Origin: Cellulomonas fimi
GTDB lineage: Bacteria; Actinomycetota; Actinomycetes; Actinomycetales; Cellulomonadaceae
Assembly (NCBI RefSeq): GCF_028583725.1
Contig: NZ_CP110680.1
Span: forward strand, 3,224,001-3,288,000
Direction: 5' to 3'
DNA: 64,000 nucleotides
A program made the translations under genes and the position numbers. Shown piece after piece: positions 51,946 to 64,000 of this stretch. Each line of letters begins with the position of its first letter. The stretch's first letter is position 1. The notes beneath the pieces are model-generated. The model had not been told where the DNA came from. It ran no database searches and worked only from the letters and a program-made list of their open reading frames with translations.

Positions 51946-52014
51946 CACCGCTTCGTGACCTGCGCCGCAAGGCGTCCACCTGCGCAGACACGTCACGGGT
52001 GGTTGGGTAGGAGG

Positions 52015-54204
52015 ATGAGCACGGCGCCCGCCCCGGTCCCTGTCGACTCCGGCACGCTGAGCGCTGTGGCGCACGGCGCGTACTACGACCCGCACGGGGT
52101 CCTGGGCCCCCACGTCGGCGACGGGGGCGTCACCGTCCGGTCGCTGCGCCCCCTCGCCGACAAGGTCGTCGTCATCACCGCCGACACCCGCGTGCCGGCA
52201 CAGCACGAGCAGGACGGCATCTGGGTCGCGGTCCTCCCCGGCACGGACGTGCCGGACTACCGCATCGAGGTGACCTACGGCGACGCCGTGCACCTCGCCG
52301 ACGACCCGTACCGCTTCCTCCCCACCGTGCAGGAGCTCGACCGCCACCTCATCCGGGAGGGCCGCCACGAGCAGCTGTGGACCGTCCTCGGGGCGCGCGT
52401 CCGCACCTACCCCGGCGTGCTCGGCGACGTCGAGGGCACGTCGTTCGCCGTGTGGGCGCCCAACGCGCAGGCCGTCCGCGTCGTCGGCGACTTCAACTAC
52501 TGGCAGGGCGCGACGCACGCGATGCGGTCGCTCGGCGACAGCGGCGTCTGGGAGATCTTCGCGCCCGGTGTCACCGCGGGCGCCCGCTACAAGTTCGAGA
52601 TCCTCGGCCGCGACGGTTCCTGGCGGCAGAAGGCCGACCCGATGGCCCGCGGCACCGAGGTCCCTCCGGCGACCGCCTCCGTCGTCGTCGAGTCGCACCA
52701 CGCCTGGTCCGACGACGAGTGGATGACCGCGCGCACGCAGCGCGACCCGCACACCGGGCCCCTCAGCATCTACGAGGTGCACCTCGGCTCGTGGCGCCAG
52801 GGCCTGGCCTACCGCGACCTCGCCCACCAGCTCACCGAGTACGTCCTCGACCTCGGGTTCACGCACGTCGAGTTCCTGCCCGTGTCCGAGCACCCGTTCG
52901 GCGGGTCGTGGGGCTACCAGGTGTCGTCGTACTTCGCGCCGACCTCCCGCTTCGGCCACCCCGACGACTTCAAGTTCCTGGTCGACACGCTCCACCGCGC
53001 CGGCATCGGCGTCATCATCGACTGGGTGCCCGCGCACTTCCCGAAGGACGAGTGGGCCCTCGCCCAGTTCGACGGCACTCCCCTCTACGAGCACCCGGAC
53101 CCGCTGCTCGGGGAGCACCCCGACTGGGGAACGTACGTCTTCAACTTCGGCCGCTCCGAGGTCCGCAACTTCCTCGTCGCGAACGCCGTCTACTGGCTCG
53201 AGGAGTTCCACGTCGACGGCCTCCGCGTCGACGCCGTCGCCTCGATGCTCTACCTCGACTACTCCCGCCGCCCGGGCCAGTGGCGCCCCAACAAGTACGG
53301 CGGCCGCGAGAACCTCGACGCGATCTCGTTCATGCAGGAGGCCAACGCGACCGCCTACAAGCGCGCCCCCGGCATCCTCATGATCGCCGAGGAGTCCACC
53401 GCGTGGCCCGGCGTCACCGCACCGACCGACGGCAACGGCCTCGGGTACGGGCTGAAGTGGAACATGGGCTGGATGAACGACACGCTCCGCTACGTCTCGG
53501 AGCAGCCCATCCACAAGCGGTACCACCACCACGAGGTCACGTTCTCGATGGTGTACGCCTACTCCGAGCGCTTCGTGCTGCCCATCTCGCACGACGAGGT
53601 CGTCCACGGCAAGGGCTCCCTGTACGAGCGCATGCCCGGCGACCACTGGCAGAAGCTCGCCGGCGTCCGCGGGCTCCTCGCCTACCAGTGGACCCATCCC
53701 GGCAAGCAGCTGCTCTTCATGGGCAGCGAGTTCGCGCAGCAGACGGAGTGGGCCGAGTCGCGCTCCCTCGACTGGCACGCCCTCGACGACTCCCTGCACG
53801 CCGGTGTCCGCGACAGCATCCGCGACCTCAACCGCGTCTACCGCGAGAACCCCGCGCTCTGGGAGCTCGACCACTCCCCCGAGGGCTTCGAGTGGATCGA
53901 CTCCGACGACGCCGACCGCAACACCCTGGCCTACCTCCGCAAGGGTGTCGACACCCCGCCCGCCGCGGTCGTGATCAACTTCGCCGGCGTCCCGCACGAG
54001 GGCTATCGCCTGGCCCTGCCGTCGGGTGGCCGCTGGCGCGAGGCCTTCAACTCCGACGCGGAGAGCTACGGCGGCTCGGGCGTCGGCAACCTCGGCGGCA
54101 TCGACGCCGAGCCGGTCCCCCACTACGGCCGCCCGTACTCCGCCCAGGTCCGCGTCCCCCCGTTCGGCGCCGTCATCTTCGTCGCCGACGACGAGACGCC
54201 CTGA
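52015..54204 (+). CDS. glgB: 1,4-alpha-glucan branching enzyme GlgB (GH13)
   Basis: Introduces alpha-1,6 branches into glycogen or GlgE-made glucan; 729 residues. It has two N-terminal beta-domains ([13 protein letters not shown] and [25 protein letters not shown]48), then the barrel. The barrel shows [29 protein letters not shown] with nucleophile Asp406, [11 protein letters not shown] with acid/base Glu459 (53 residues apart, as in known enzymes) and [14 protein letters not shown]. The ATG at 52015 directly abuts AGGAGG, too close for a normal Shine-Dalgarno, so initiation may use another signal. Functionally it belongs with glgE-treS-mak, from which it is separated by the inserted sugar locus. 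Confidence 0.96.
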   Translation: MSTAPAPVPVDSGTLSAVAHGAYYDPHGVLGPHVGDGGVTVRSLRPLADKVVVITADTRVPAQHEQDGIWVAVLPGTDVPDYRIEVTYGDAVHLADDPYRFLPTVQELDRHLIREGRHEQLWTVLGARVRTYPGVLGDVEGTSFAVWAPNAQAVRVVGDFNYWQGATHAMRSLGDSGVWEIFAPGVTAGARYKFEILGRDGSWRQKADPMARGTEVPPATASVVVESHHAWSDDEWMTARTQRDPHTGPLSIYEVHLGSWRQGLAYRDLAHQLTEYVLDLGFTHVEFLPVSEHPFGGSWGYQVSSYFAPTSRFGHPDDFKFLVDTLHRAGIGVIIDWVPAHFPKDEWALAQFDGTPLYEHPDPLLGEHPDWGTYVFNFGRSEVRNFLVANAVYWLEEFHVDGLRVDAVASMLYLDYSRRPGQWRPNKYGGRENLDAISFMQEANATAYKRAPGILMIAEESTAWPGVTAPTDGNGLGYGLKWNMGWMNDTLRYVSEQPIHKRYHHHEVTFSMVYAYSERFVLPISHDEVVHGKGSLYERMPGDHWQKLAGVRGLLAYQWTHPGKQLLFMGSEFAQQTEWAESRSLDWHALDDSLHAGVRDSIRDLNRVYRENPALWELDHSPEGFEWIDSDDADRNTLAYLRKGVDTPPAAVVINFAGVPHEGYRLALPSGGRWREAFNSDAESYGGSGVGNLGGIDAEPVPHYGRPYSAQVRVPPFGAVIFVADDETP

Positions 54205-54222
54205 CACCACACGCGACTGTCC

Positions 54223-54380
54223 TGACGTCCGAGGCCCGCTCGCGACCGTCCGAGGCCCGCACACGACCGTCCGAGGTCCGCTCACGACCGTCCTCTAGGC
54301 CCGCTCCGACCGTCCCGGGCCCGCACATGACCGCCCTGGGCCGGCACATGACCGTCCTTGGCCCGCAGATGACCGCCTGA
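54223..54380. repeat. 21-bp tandem minisatellite between glgB and the HIT gene
   Basis: About seven imperfect copies plus a partial one of a unit like CGACCGTCCGAGGCCCGCACA. Copies start near 54223, 54243, 54264, 54285, 54307, 54328, 54349 and 54370. Most are exactly 21 bp; one is 20 and one is 22. The array starts 19 nt after the glgB stop codon and lies between two convergent genes. Copies at the left and right ends differ (CGACC changing to TGACC). Confidence 0.8.
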
Positions 54381-54403
54381 CGGTGCTTGCGATCGACCGG
54401 GCG

Positions 54404-54841
54404 TCATCCCGCCGACCGAGCGAGTCCTGAGCGCACCTGACGCGCAACCTCGTCCAGCTCCTCCCGCTCGCGAACGCGCCAGTCCGCGGCGATCCTGAAC
54501 CCGTCGCCCGCGGTCCGCGGGAACACGTGCAGGTGCAGGTGGAACACCTCCTGGAACGCCGCCTCACCGTCCGCGAGGAAGAGGTTGACCCCGTCGCAGG
54601 GCACTGCGGACACACGTAAGGCCCCCGCGACTGTCCGAGCGACCCGGAACACCTCCGACGCGAGCTCGTCGTCGACGTCTGCGAGGAACGGCGCGTGCAC
54701 CTTGGGAATCACCAGCACATGCCCGGTCGTCACCGGCTGCAGATCCATGAACGCCAGGACCCGGTCGTCCTCGTAGACCCTGCTCGACTCGACCGAGTCG
54801 GCCACGATCCCGCAGAACACGCACTCGCCGTCGCTCGTCAT
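54404..54841 (-). CDS. HIT family protein (nucleotide hydrolase/transferase)
   Basis: Small histidine-triad protein of 145 residues that acts on nucleotide phosphoramidates or dinucleotide polyphosphates. It begins DGECVFCGIVADSVESSRVYEDD (two cysteines that in relatives bind zinc), then VTTGHVLVIPKVHA, and the triad HLHLHVFPR at 101-105. I chose the ATG at 54839-54841, 6 nt behind CACGGT, over the ATG 21 nt upstream because family proteins start just before the CxFC motif. It is monocistronic, between the minisatellite and the rrn terminator. Confidence 0.88.
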   Translation of the reverse strand: MTSDGECVFCGIVADSVESSRVYEDDRVLAFMDLQPVTTGHVLVIPKVHAPFLADVDDELASEVFRVARTVAGALRVSAVPCDGVNLFLADGEAAFQEVFHLHLHVFPRTAGDGFRIAADWRVREREELDEVARQVRSGLARSAG

Positions 54842-55000
54842 CCGCCAACCGTGCCCCACCACACGGGCTCACCGACAGCACATTCCCGCTCGCCGTCCGC
54901 AACCACCCGATCCCCGGTGTCGTACCCGACCGGCTCGGGCCCTCAGCCCGGCAACGCCCCGATTCGACGACACGTGAGTCGGCCCACCGCGGGAGAAACA
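54842..55000. other. Spacer between HIT gene and rrn terminator
   Basis: No open frame with coding features and no RNA gene is seen here. It contains only the presumed HIT promoter and flank of the rrn terminator. Confidence 0.6.
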
Positions 55001-55034
55001 GAAAGAGCCACCCCGGTGATGGGGTGGCTCTTTC
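55001..55034 (-). terminator. rrn operon terminator
   Basis: A perfect 14-bp stem (55001-55014 with 55021-55034) with a 6-nt loop lies about 10 nt past the 5S 3' end. On the minus strand the stem ends in GGCTCTTTC and continues TGTTTCTCC, a usable U-rich tail. It is the best intrinsic terminator in the window and could also stop transcripts from the other direction. Confidence 0.9.
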
Positions 55035-55043
55035 TGAATGGTG

Positions 55044-55160
55044 TCCGGCGGCGTCCTACTCTCCCACACCCTGGCGAGTGCAGTACCATCGGCGCTGAAG
55101 GGCTTAGCTTCCGGGTTCGGAATGGGACCGGGCGTTTCCCCTTCGCTATGACCGCCGTAA
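55044..55160 (-). rRNA. rrf: 5S ribosomal RNA
   Basis: About 117 nt, minus strand. The sequence starts GTTACGGCGGTCATAGCG, has CCCGGTCCCATTCCGAACCCGG in the middle (5S loop regions) and ends in GGACGCCGCCGGAC. It is the last gene of the rrn operon, about 75 nt after the 23S 3' end. End points are accurate to a few bases. Confidence 0.95.
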
Positions 55161-55205
55161 CGTTGTCGAGTTGTCAAACGGGTTCCCGTTCGTCTCTCGG
55201 GAACC

Positions 55206-55219
55206 GCACAGTGGACGCG
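55206..55219 (-). other. 3' arm of the 23S processing stem
   Basis: GCACAGTGGACGCG on the plus strand. In the transcript it is the exact complement of the 14-nt segment at 58360-58373, just upstream of 23S. The two would pair around the 23S as an RNase III substrate. Confidence 0.75.
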
Positions 55220-55235
55220 TAGCAATGAATGAGTG

Positions 55236-60282
<5,047 letters not shown>

Positions 60283-60533
60283 TGTCTACATGGCACCCAC
60301 CCACCGAAGCAGGCAGGCAACCGACACACGAAACAGCCCCAAAGGGCCAATCAGATTCGGCTGTCAAAAGAAGACCCGATCCACGGGGGTGGACGAGCCT
60401 CCTCAATCTCAACCAAGACCCACCACACGAAACCGCGCGATGGACCATCTTGGCATCGACTACTTGGCACACTGTTGAGTTCTCAAGGAACAGACGCGCA
60501 TCCTTTCGAATCTTTCGATCCGGCCGGAGGCAA
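60283..60533 (-). other. rrn leader with antitermination box and 16S stem arm
   Basis: The ~250-nt transcribed leader contains TTGAGAACTCAACAGTG (complement of 60470-60486), the same element as in the 16S-23S spacer and a probable boxA/boxB-type Nus antitermination region. It also holds GTAGTCGATG (complement of 60454-60463), which is exactly complementary to a segment after 16S. No protein gene is present. Confidence 0.65.
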
Positions 60534-60540
60534 CCGTTCA

Positions 60541-60569
60541 AACTTAGCGGACCGGCTCTTCCTCGTCAA
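60541..60569 (-). promoter_or_regulatory. rrn promoter P2 (proximal)
   Basis: -35 TTGACG (complement of 60564-60569), exactly 17-bp spacer, -10 TAAGTT (complement of 60541-60546). The predicted start is near 60533, giving a leader of about 250 nt. Very close to consensus for a housekeeping sigma factor. Confidence 0.85.
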
Positions 60570-60737
60570 CCTGCCCTCTCGGGCTGGTTCGGCGTGGTCG
60601 TGCTCGTTCCACATCCGGACGCTCGTGTCGACCGGCGAGAGGTCTCGTCGGTCGGAGATCCGGGGGATGTCGCTCGCGGGACCAGCCACCGGGATCGTTC
60701 CTCGGTGTCCGTTCCTCCCTGCCGGGCGACGTCGAGA

Positions 60738-60767
60738 ACATTACGCAGCGGTGGCGCGGAAGATCAA
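60738..60767 (-). promoter_or_regulatory. rrn promoter P1 (distal)
   Basis: -35 TTGATC (complement of 60762-60767), 18-bp spacer, -10 TAATGT (complement of 60738-60743), about 200 bp upstream of P2. Tandem promoters are usual for rrn operons. Confidence 0.7.
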
Positions 60768-60856
60768 GTCGGCCTCCGGTGACGCCCGTCACGCACGCCC
60801 GGAGACGACGACGGCCGGCCGACGAGATGTGCGCTGACGTGCGCGTACATCGACGT

Positions 60857-60874
60857 CGACCGGCCGTCCGGTCG
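60857..60874 (-). terminator. Short terminator-like hairpin after the thioredoxin-TPR gene
   Basis: A 7-bp stem CGACCGG/CCGGTCG (60857-60863, 60868-60874) with loop CCGT lies 10 nt beyond the stop codon of the thioredoxin-TPR gene. Confidence 0.45.
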
Positions 60875-60884
60875 GTGCTGGGGC

Positions 60885-61814
60885 TCAGTACAGGGCGCTC
60901 GCCATCGCGCGGCGGGCCGCGACGACGCGGGGGTCGTCGCCGCCGACGACCTCGAACAGGTCGACGAGTCGCAGGCGCACCCGCTCGCGGTCCTCGCCGG
61001 ACGTCCGGCGCAGCACGTCGACCAGCCGGCCGAAGGCGTCCTCGACCTGACCGCCGAGGATGTCGAGGTCCGCGACTGCGAGCTGGGCGTCGACGTCGTC
61101 GGGGCTGTCGGCCGCCGCGGCGCGCACGGCGCGCAGGTCCATGTCGCGGGTCCGCTCGAGGAGGCCGACCTGGGCCAGGCCGGCGCGGGCGAGCGCGTCG
61201 CGGGGGTTCTCCACCAGCGCCTGCTCGTAGGCGGCGCGCGCCGCGGGCAGGTCGTCGGACTCGATCGCGTCGTACGCCGCCTGGTGCAGCGGGGGCAGCT
61301 CCGGCTCCGGCTCCGCCTCGGGCTCGTCTCCCGCGGGTGTGACCCGGCCCGTGATGCCGTTCGCCTCCGCCGCAGCGAGCACCTGGTCGAGGACCGCGCG
61401 CACCTGGTCGCGCGGGTAGGCGCCCTGGAACAGCGGGAGCGGCTGGCCCGCGAGCACCGCGACGACGGTCGGGACCGACTGCGCCTGGAAGGCCGCGGCG
61501 ACCCGCGGGTTGGCATCCGCGTCGATCCGCGCGAGCAGCCACCGCCCCTGGTCCTCGTCCGCGAGGGCGGCCAGGTCGGCGGCGACGCCCGTGCTCACCT
61601 CGCTCCACGGCGCCCAGAGCACGACGACGACCGGGTGCTGCGTCGAGCGCTGGAGGACGTCGTTGAACGTCGACTCGTCGACGTCCAGCACGTACGAGCT
61701 CGGCTTGTCGAGGCCCCCGGGAGTCCCGGGCGGCGGCGTCGTGCGGGACAGGCCGGACAGGTCGACGGCGCCACGGACGTCGAGACGGGGGCGGGGCCCG
61801 GAGGGCTGGGACAT
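60885..61814 (-). CDS. CnoX/YbbN-like thioredoxin-fold and TPR co-chaperone
   Basis: Cytosolic protein of 309 residues. The N-terminal thioredoxin domain (YVLDVDESTFNDVLQRSTQHPVVVVLWAPWSEVS...QSVPTVVAVLAGQPLPLFQGAYP) has no CxxC; the usual WCxxC position reads WAPWSEVS, so it cannot act as a dithiol oxidoreductase. The C-terminal part has tetratricopeptide-like repeats (AAYDAIESDDLPAARAAYEQALVENPRDALARAGLAQVGLL). This matches CnoX/YbbN chaperone-holdases that work with DnaK/GroEL. Two ATGs, 9 nt apart, are possible; AAGG at 61824-61827 is spaced correctly only for the second (61814). Confidence 0.88.
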   Translation of the reverse strand: MSQPSGPRPRLDVRGAVDLSGLSRTTPPPGTPGGLDKPSSYVLDVDESTFNDVLQRSTQHPVVVVLWAPWSEVSTGVAADLAALADEDQGRWLLARIDADANPRVAAAFQAQSVPTVVAVLAGQPLPLFQGAYPRDQVRAVLDQVLAAAEANGITGRVTPAGDEPEAEPEPELPPLHQAAYDAIESDDLPAARAAYEQALVENPRDALARAGLAQVGLLERTRDMDLRAVRAAAADSPDDVDAQLAVADLDILGGQVEDAFGRLVDVLRRTSGEDRERVRLRLVDLFEVVGGDDPRVVAARRAMASALY

Positions 61815-61884
61815 GCGCGTCATCCTTCGTCGCCGGGCACCGTTCCCCGGCCTCGTCGTTCGCTGGTGGTCGCTGGTCGTGCTG

Positions 61885-61905
61885 GTCCCGTCGGCGTGAC
61901 GGGAC
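61885..61905 (-). terminator. Terminator-like hairpin after the lipoprotein gene
   Basis: A perfect 8-bp stem GTCCCGTC/GACGGGAC (61885-61892, 61898-61905) with a 5-nt loop lies just past the lipoprotein stop codon. Confidence 0.5.
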
Positions 61906-61914
61906 GCGTCGGTG

Positions 61915-62985
61915 CTAGGAGGCGCTCGCCGCGGTCACCGCGTGCTCGGCCGCGAGGACCTGCACCGGTGCGCCGCTGTCCGCGGGCGGCACGTACATGA
62001 CGAGCACGTCGGTGTACGTCCGGGCGAACGACGACGCGGCGCTCTGCGTCCCCGTGAGCGCAGCGTAGAACGGGTCCTGGATCGGGATCGTCCCACCCGC
62101 CACGGTGAGCGTCACGGTCGACACCGTCGTCAGCTGCCCGACCACGATCGCGCCGCCGTCCGCGGTCGCGAGCGCCACGACCGGTGCCGCGTCCGGTGTG
62201 TAGGTCTCGGTCGCCGACGCCGCCGACTCCACGCCCGCGACCATCGCGGCACGCGCCGCCTCGATCGCCGCGCGGAACGGGTCCGCCGCGAACGTCGCCG
62301 CGTAGGCCGAGGCCGTCCCGTTCGCCAGGACGTCGGCGTACTGCACGAGCGCCTCGGCCGGCGTCACCACCAGGCCCTGCGCGTCCGGGGCGAGGACGGC
62401 GCTGCCGGTCGCGGGCTCCGCGGTCGGCGGCATGCTGACGCCCGGGGCCATCCGGGCCCAGCCCCAGAGCTTGTACTGCTCGCGCGGGGCCGCCTGCTGG
62501 AGCACCAGGATGCGCGGCGCCTGGAGGTCGTCGGGCTGCTCGGTGACGACGAGCTGCGTCCGGGGCCACTGCGTCGTCTGCGGGACGATCAGCACCTGCT
62601 CGTCGGTCGGCAGGATCGTCGGCGGCTTGGCGCCCCCCGTCGAGCCCGCACGGACGTACTCCGCGGTCCGGGTGGCGAGCGCCGGTCCCGTCACCCGCGG
62701 TCCGAGCGCGGCGGGGTCGAGGGCGGCGTCGGCGGCGCTCAGCACCTCACCGAGGTCGCCCAGGACGTCGGTCGACTGCGCCACGGTCGTGGCGGCGGGC
62801 GCGACCGCCGGAGCGGGCTCGGGGGCCGGCTCCGGGAGCGGGGTGGCACAGCCCGCGAGCACGGCGAGCGCGAGCACGACGGGCACGGCACGGCGGGCGA
62901 TGACGCCCCGGTGGGGGGTGGTGCGGCGGTCGGTCACGGGGCGGCGGTCGGTCACGGAGCGGCGTCCGGTCCGGCGGGCGGTCAT
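61915..62985 (-). CDS. Hypothetical secreted lipoprotein
   Basis: Unrecognised lipoprotein of 356 residues. The N-terminus is unusually Arg/Thr-rich (about 28 residues), then a hydrophobic segment with lipobox LAVLAGC and a Pro/Glu/Ala linker. The mature domain of about 290 residues is Ala/Thr/Val-rich with alternating beta-like strands (VLIVPQTTQWPRTQLVVTE, YKLWGWARMAPGVSMP, GGAIVVGQLTTVSTVTLTVAGGTIPI). A similar gene arrangement occurs in Cellulomonas-type genomes to my recollection, but I cannot assign a function. The ATG has a GAGGAGGG site and overlaps the upstream gene's stop by 4 nt. Confidence 0.75.
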   Translation of the reverse strand: MTARRTGRRSVTDRRPVTDRRTTPHRGVIARRAVPVVLALAVLAGCATPLPEPAPEPAPAVAPAATTVAQSTDVLGDLGEVLSAADAALDPAALGPRVTGPALATRTAEYVRAGSTGGAKPPTILPTDEQVLIVPQTTQWPRTQLVVTEQPDDLQAPRILVLQQAAPREQYKLWGWARMAPGVSMPPTAEPATGSAVLAPDAQGLVVTPAEALVQYADVLANGTASAYAATFAADPFRAAIEAARAAMVAGVESAASATETYTPDAAPVVALATADGGAIVVGQLTTVSTVTLTVAGGTIPIQDPFYAALTGTQSAASSFARTYTDVLVMYVPPADSGAPVQVLAAEHAVTAASAS

Positions 62986-64000
62986 CGGCCCTCCTCCTGG
63001 TCGTCGGTCGTCTCGATCGGCGGGAGCCCCCACGCGCGTCGCCACGCGTCGCCGCGCGAGCCGGCGGGCGCTGCGGGGGGCGCCGCCTGCTCGTCCTGGG
63101 TCGGCAGCCAGGCGGGCCGCACGTGCGCCGACGGCGCGTCCGGCGACGTCGGCGAGCCCGCGCGTGACGGCTGGCCGGGCGCGGGGGGCACCGCGGTCCA
63201 CCCCGTGGGGCGTGGGCCGCCCGCCTGGGGGCCGGCAGCCCACGAGGGGCGACCGGAACCGTGCACCGCGGGTCCGGACGGCACCGGGTCGTCGCCTCCC
63301 GTGCGCGGGGAAGCGGCGGGCGACGCCGGGGAGAGCGGTGCGGGTGCGGCAGGGGACGGGCGCGAGGCCGACGTCGCACCCGGGCCACCCGTTCGTGCGT
63401 CCTGAGCAGCGGTCCGGTCGGCGCCCCACGAGCCCGCGGCACGCGACGCGTCGGGCCCGGGCGCCGGGCGGCTGCCCGACCCGCCGGGAGCGGACGGCCA
63501 CGACGGCGACGAAGGGCCGTCGCCCGGACGACCGGGCGCGGGCTCCCCCGGGCCGCCGCCGGGACGCGACGGCCACGACGTGCCGGACGGGGACGACGGA
63601 CCGGGGGCCGGGCGTCCCGACGGGGCGCCCGTGAGCCAGGAGCCCGGTGCGGCCGGCGCGGCGCCGCCCGCGGCGGGACCGGACGCACCTGCGGCGCTGC
63701 CGGGCATACCGGCGGCGCCGCCGGACGCCCCGGCGGCGGCGTGCGCACCGTGGCGGGCGGGACCGGTCGGCAGGGGCGAGGCCGGGCCGCCCGGGGCCAG
63801 CGGACGGGGGCCCGTCGGGGACGGCGTCGGGTGCGCGGACGCACCCGCAGGCACCGGGTGACGGTGACCGCCGGGCAGCGACGACGCGGGGCCCGCAGCG
63901 GGCCCGGGCGTGCGGTCGCCGGTCGGCGACGACGGCGACACGTGCGGCGCGGACGTCGAGGCGTGCTCGGGGGTACGGCCGCCCGTCGGCGCCGCCGGGG
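62982..64000 (-). CDS. Pro/Ala/Gly-rich low-complexity protein, 5' end outside window
   Basis: The frame is open from the window edge to a stop at 62982 (about 339 visible codons), so this is probably the C-terminal part of a longer protein. Almost all of it is disordered Pro/Gly/Ala/Ser/Arg sequence. Only the last ~50 residues look ordered, with VRPAWLPTQDEQAAPPA and a terminal DAWRRAWGLPPIE segment. A GTG at 63941 could be a start, but nothing specifically supports it. It is translationally coupled to the lipoprotein downstream. The function is not assignable. The low-complexity composition makes even the coding call less certain than elsewhere. Confidence 0.55.
   Translation of the reverse strand, partial: PAAPTGGRTPEHASTSAPHVSPSSPTGDRTPGPAAGPASSLPGGHRHPVPAGASAHPTPSPTGPRPLAPGGPASPLPTGPARHGAHAAAGASGGAAGMPGSAAGASGPAAGGAAPAAPGSWLTGAPSGRPAPGPSSPSGTSWPSRPGGGPGEPAPGRPGDGPSSPSWPSAPGGSGSRPAPGPDASRAAGSWGADRTAAQDARTGGPGATSASRPSPAAPAPLSPASPAASPRTGGDDPVPSGPAVHGSGRPSWAAGPQAGGPRPTGWTAVPPAPGQPSRAGSPTSPDAPSAHVRPAWLPTQDEQAAPPAAPAGSRGDAWRRAWGLPPIETTDDQEEGR

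Noticed and set aside
52009-52014. AGGAGG as ribosome-binding site for glgB
   Set aside because: It directly abuts the ATG with no spacing, so it cannot act as a normal Shine-Dalgarno for that codon; no better downstream start in frame fits the family N-terminus.
54223-54380. CRISPR array
   Set aside because: The 21-bp units are directly adjacent with no unique spacers and no cas genes are near; it is a minisatellite.
60885-61814. Classical thioredoxin
   Set aside because: The WCxxC active site is replaced by WAPWSEVS and a TPR-like C-terminal region is attached, which fits a CnoX/YbbN-type chaperone instead.

Overview
The window is a very GC-rich stretch of a high-GC Gram-positive (actinobacterial) chromosome, most likely from a Cellulomonas-like member of the Micrococcales. 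The evidence is a complete rrn operon with an actinobacterial 23S helix-54-type insertion, a tRNA-free 16S-23S spacer, a GlgE-type alpha-glucan pathway, the actinobacterial neighbourhood etfBA / cysteine desulfurase - mnmA - (MetE-like) - ligA / gatCAB, many GTG starts, 4-nt start/stop overlaps, and many start codons placed directly behind a -10 box as in leaderless mRNAs. I see no prophage, insertion sequence, CRISPR array or tRNA gene.

Layout. 1-6.75 kb: truncated POT peptide transporter, photolyase, EEP hydrolase, APH-fold kinase, a TetR regulator divergent from a YhgE/Pip-like membrane protein with paired operator-like sites, and a GNAT. 6.9-10.2 kb: gatCAB (transamidosome). 10.3-12.9 kb: DUF4287/DUF5655-like protein, a small conserved hypothetical and a membrane-anchored beta-propeller. 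13.1-20.4 kb: a carbohydrate or cyclitol locus with a CUT2 (ribose-type) ABC importer, Gfo/Idh/MocA dehydrogenase, TIM-barrel isomerase and a divergent ROK regulator. 20.4-28.05 kb: a minus-strand run, cysteine desulfurase - mnmA - MetE-like - membrane protein - ligA - double GNAT. 28.2-31.1 kb: APH-fold kinase and etfBA.

31.2-54.2 kb: alpha-glucan metabolism (glgX, then glgE-treS-maltokinase, and glgB far downstream). Between maltokinase and glgB lies an 11-kb second sugar locus: ROK repressor, CUT1 ABC importer without its own ATPase, a HEXXH membrane protein, GH36 alpha-galactosidase, GH2 beta-mannosidase and a LacI-type sensor without a DNA-binding domain. Nearly identical promoter elements precede the importer and the beta-mannosidase, so I read it as a galactomannan-oligosaccharide utilisation locus regulated as one unit. 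The importer would take up galacto-manno-oligosaccharides, and GH36 and GH2 would strip galactose and mannose inside the cell.

54.2-64 kb: a 21-bp minisatellite, a HIT protein, the minus-strand rrn operon (16S-23S-5S with two promoters, processing stems and terminator), a CnoX/YbbN-like thioredoxin-TPR protein, a lipoprotein, and the 3' part of a Pro/Ala/Gly-rich protein that runs off the window. All assignments come from reading sequence and motifs; no database search was run.
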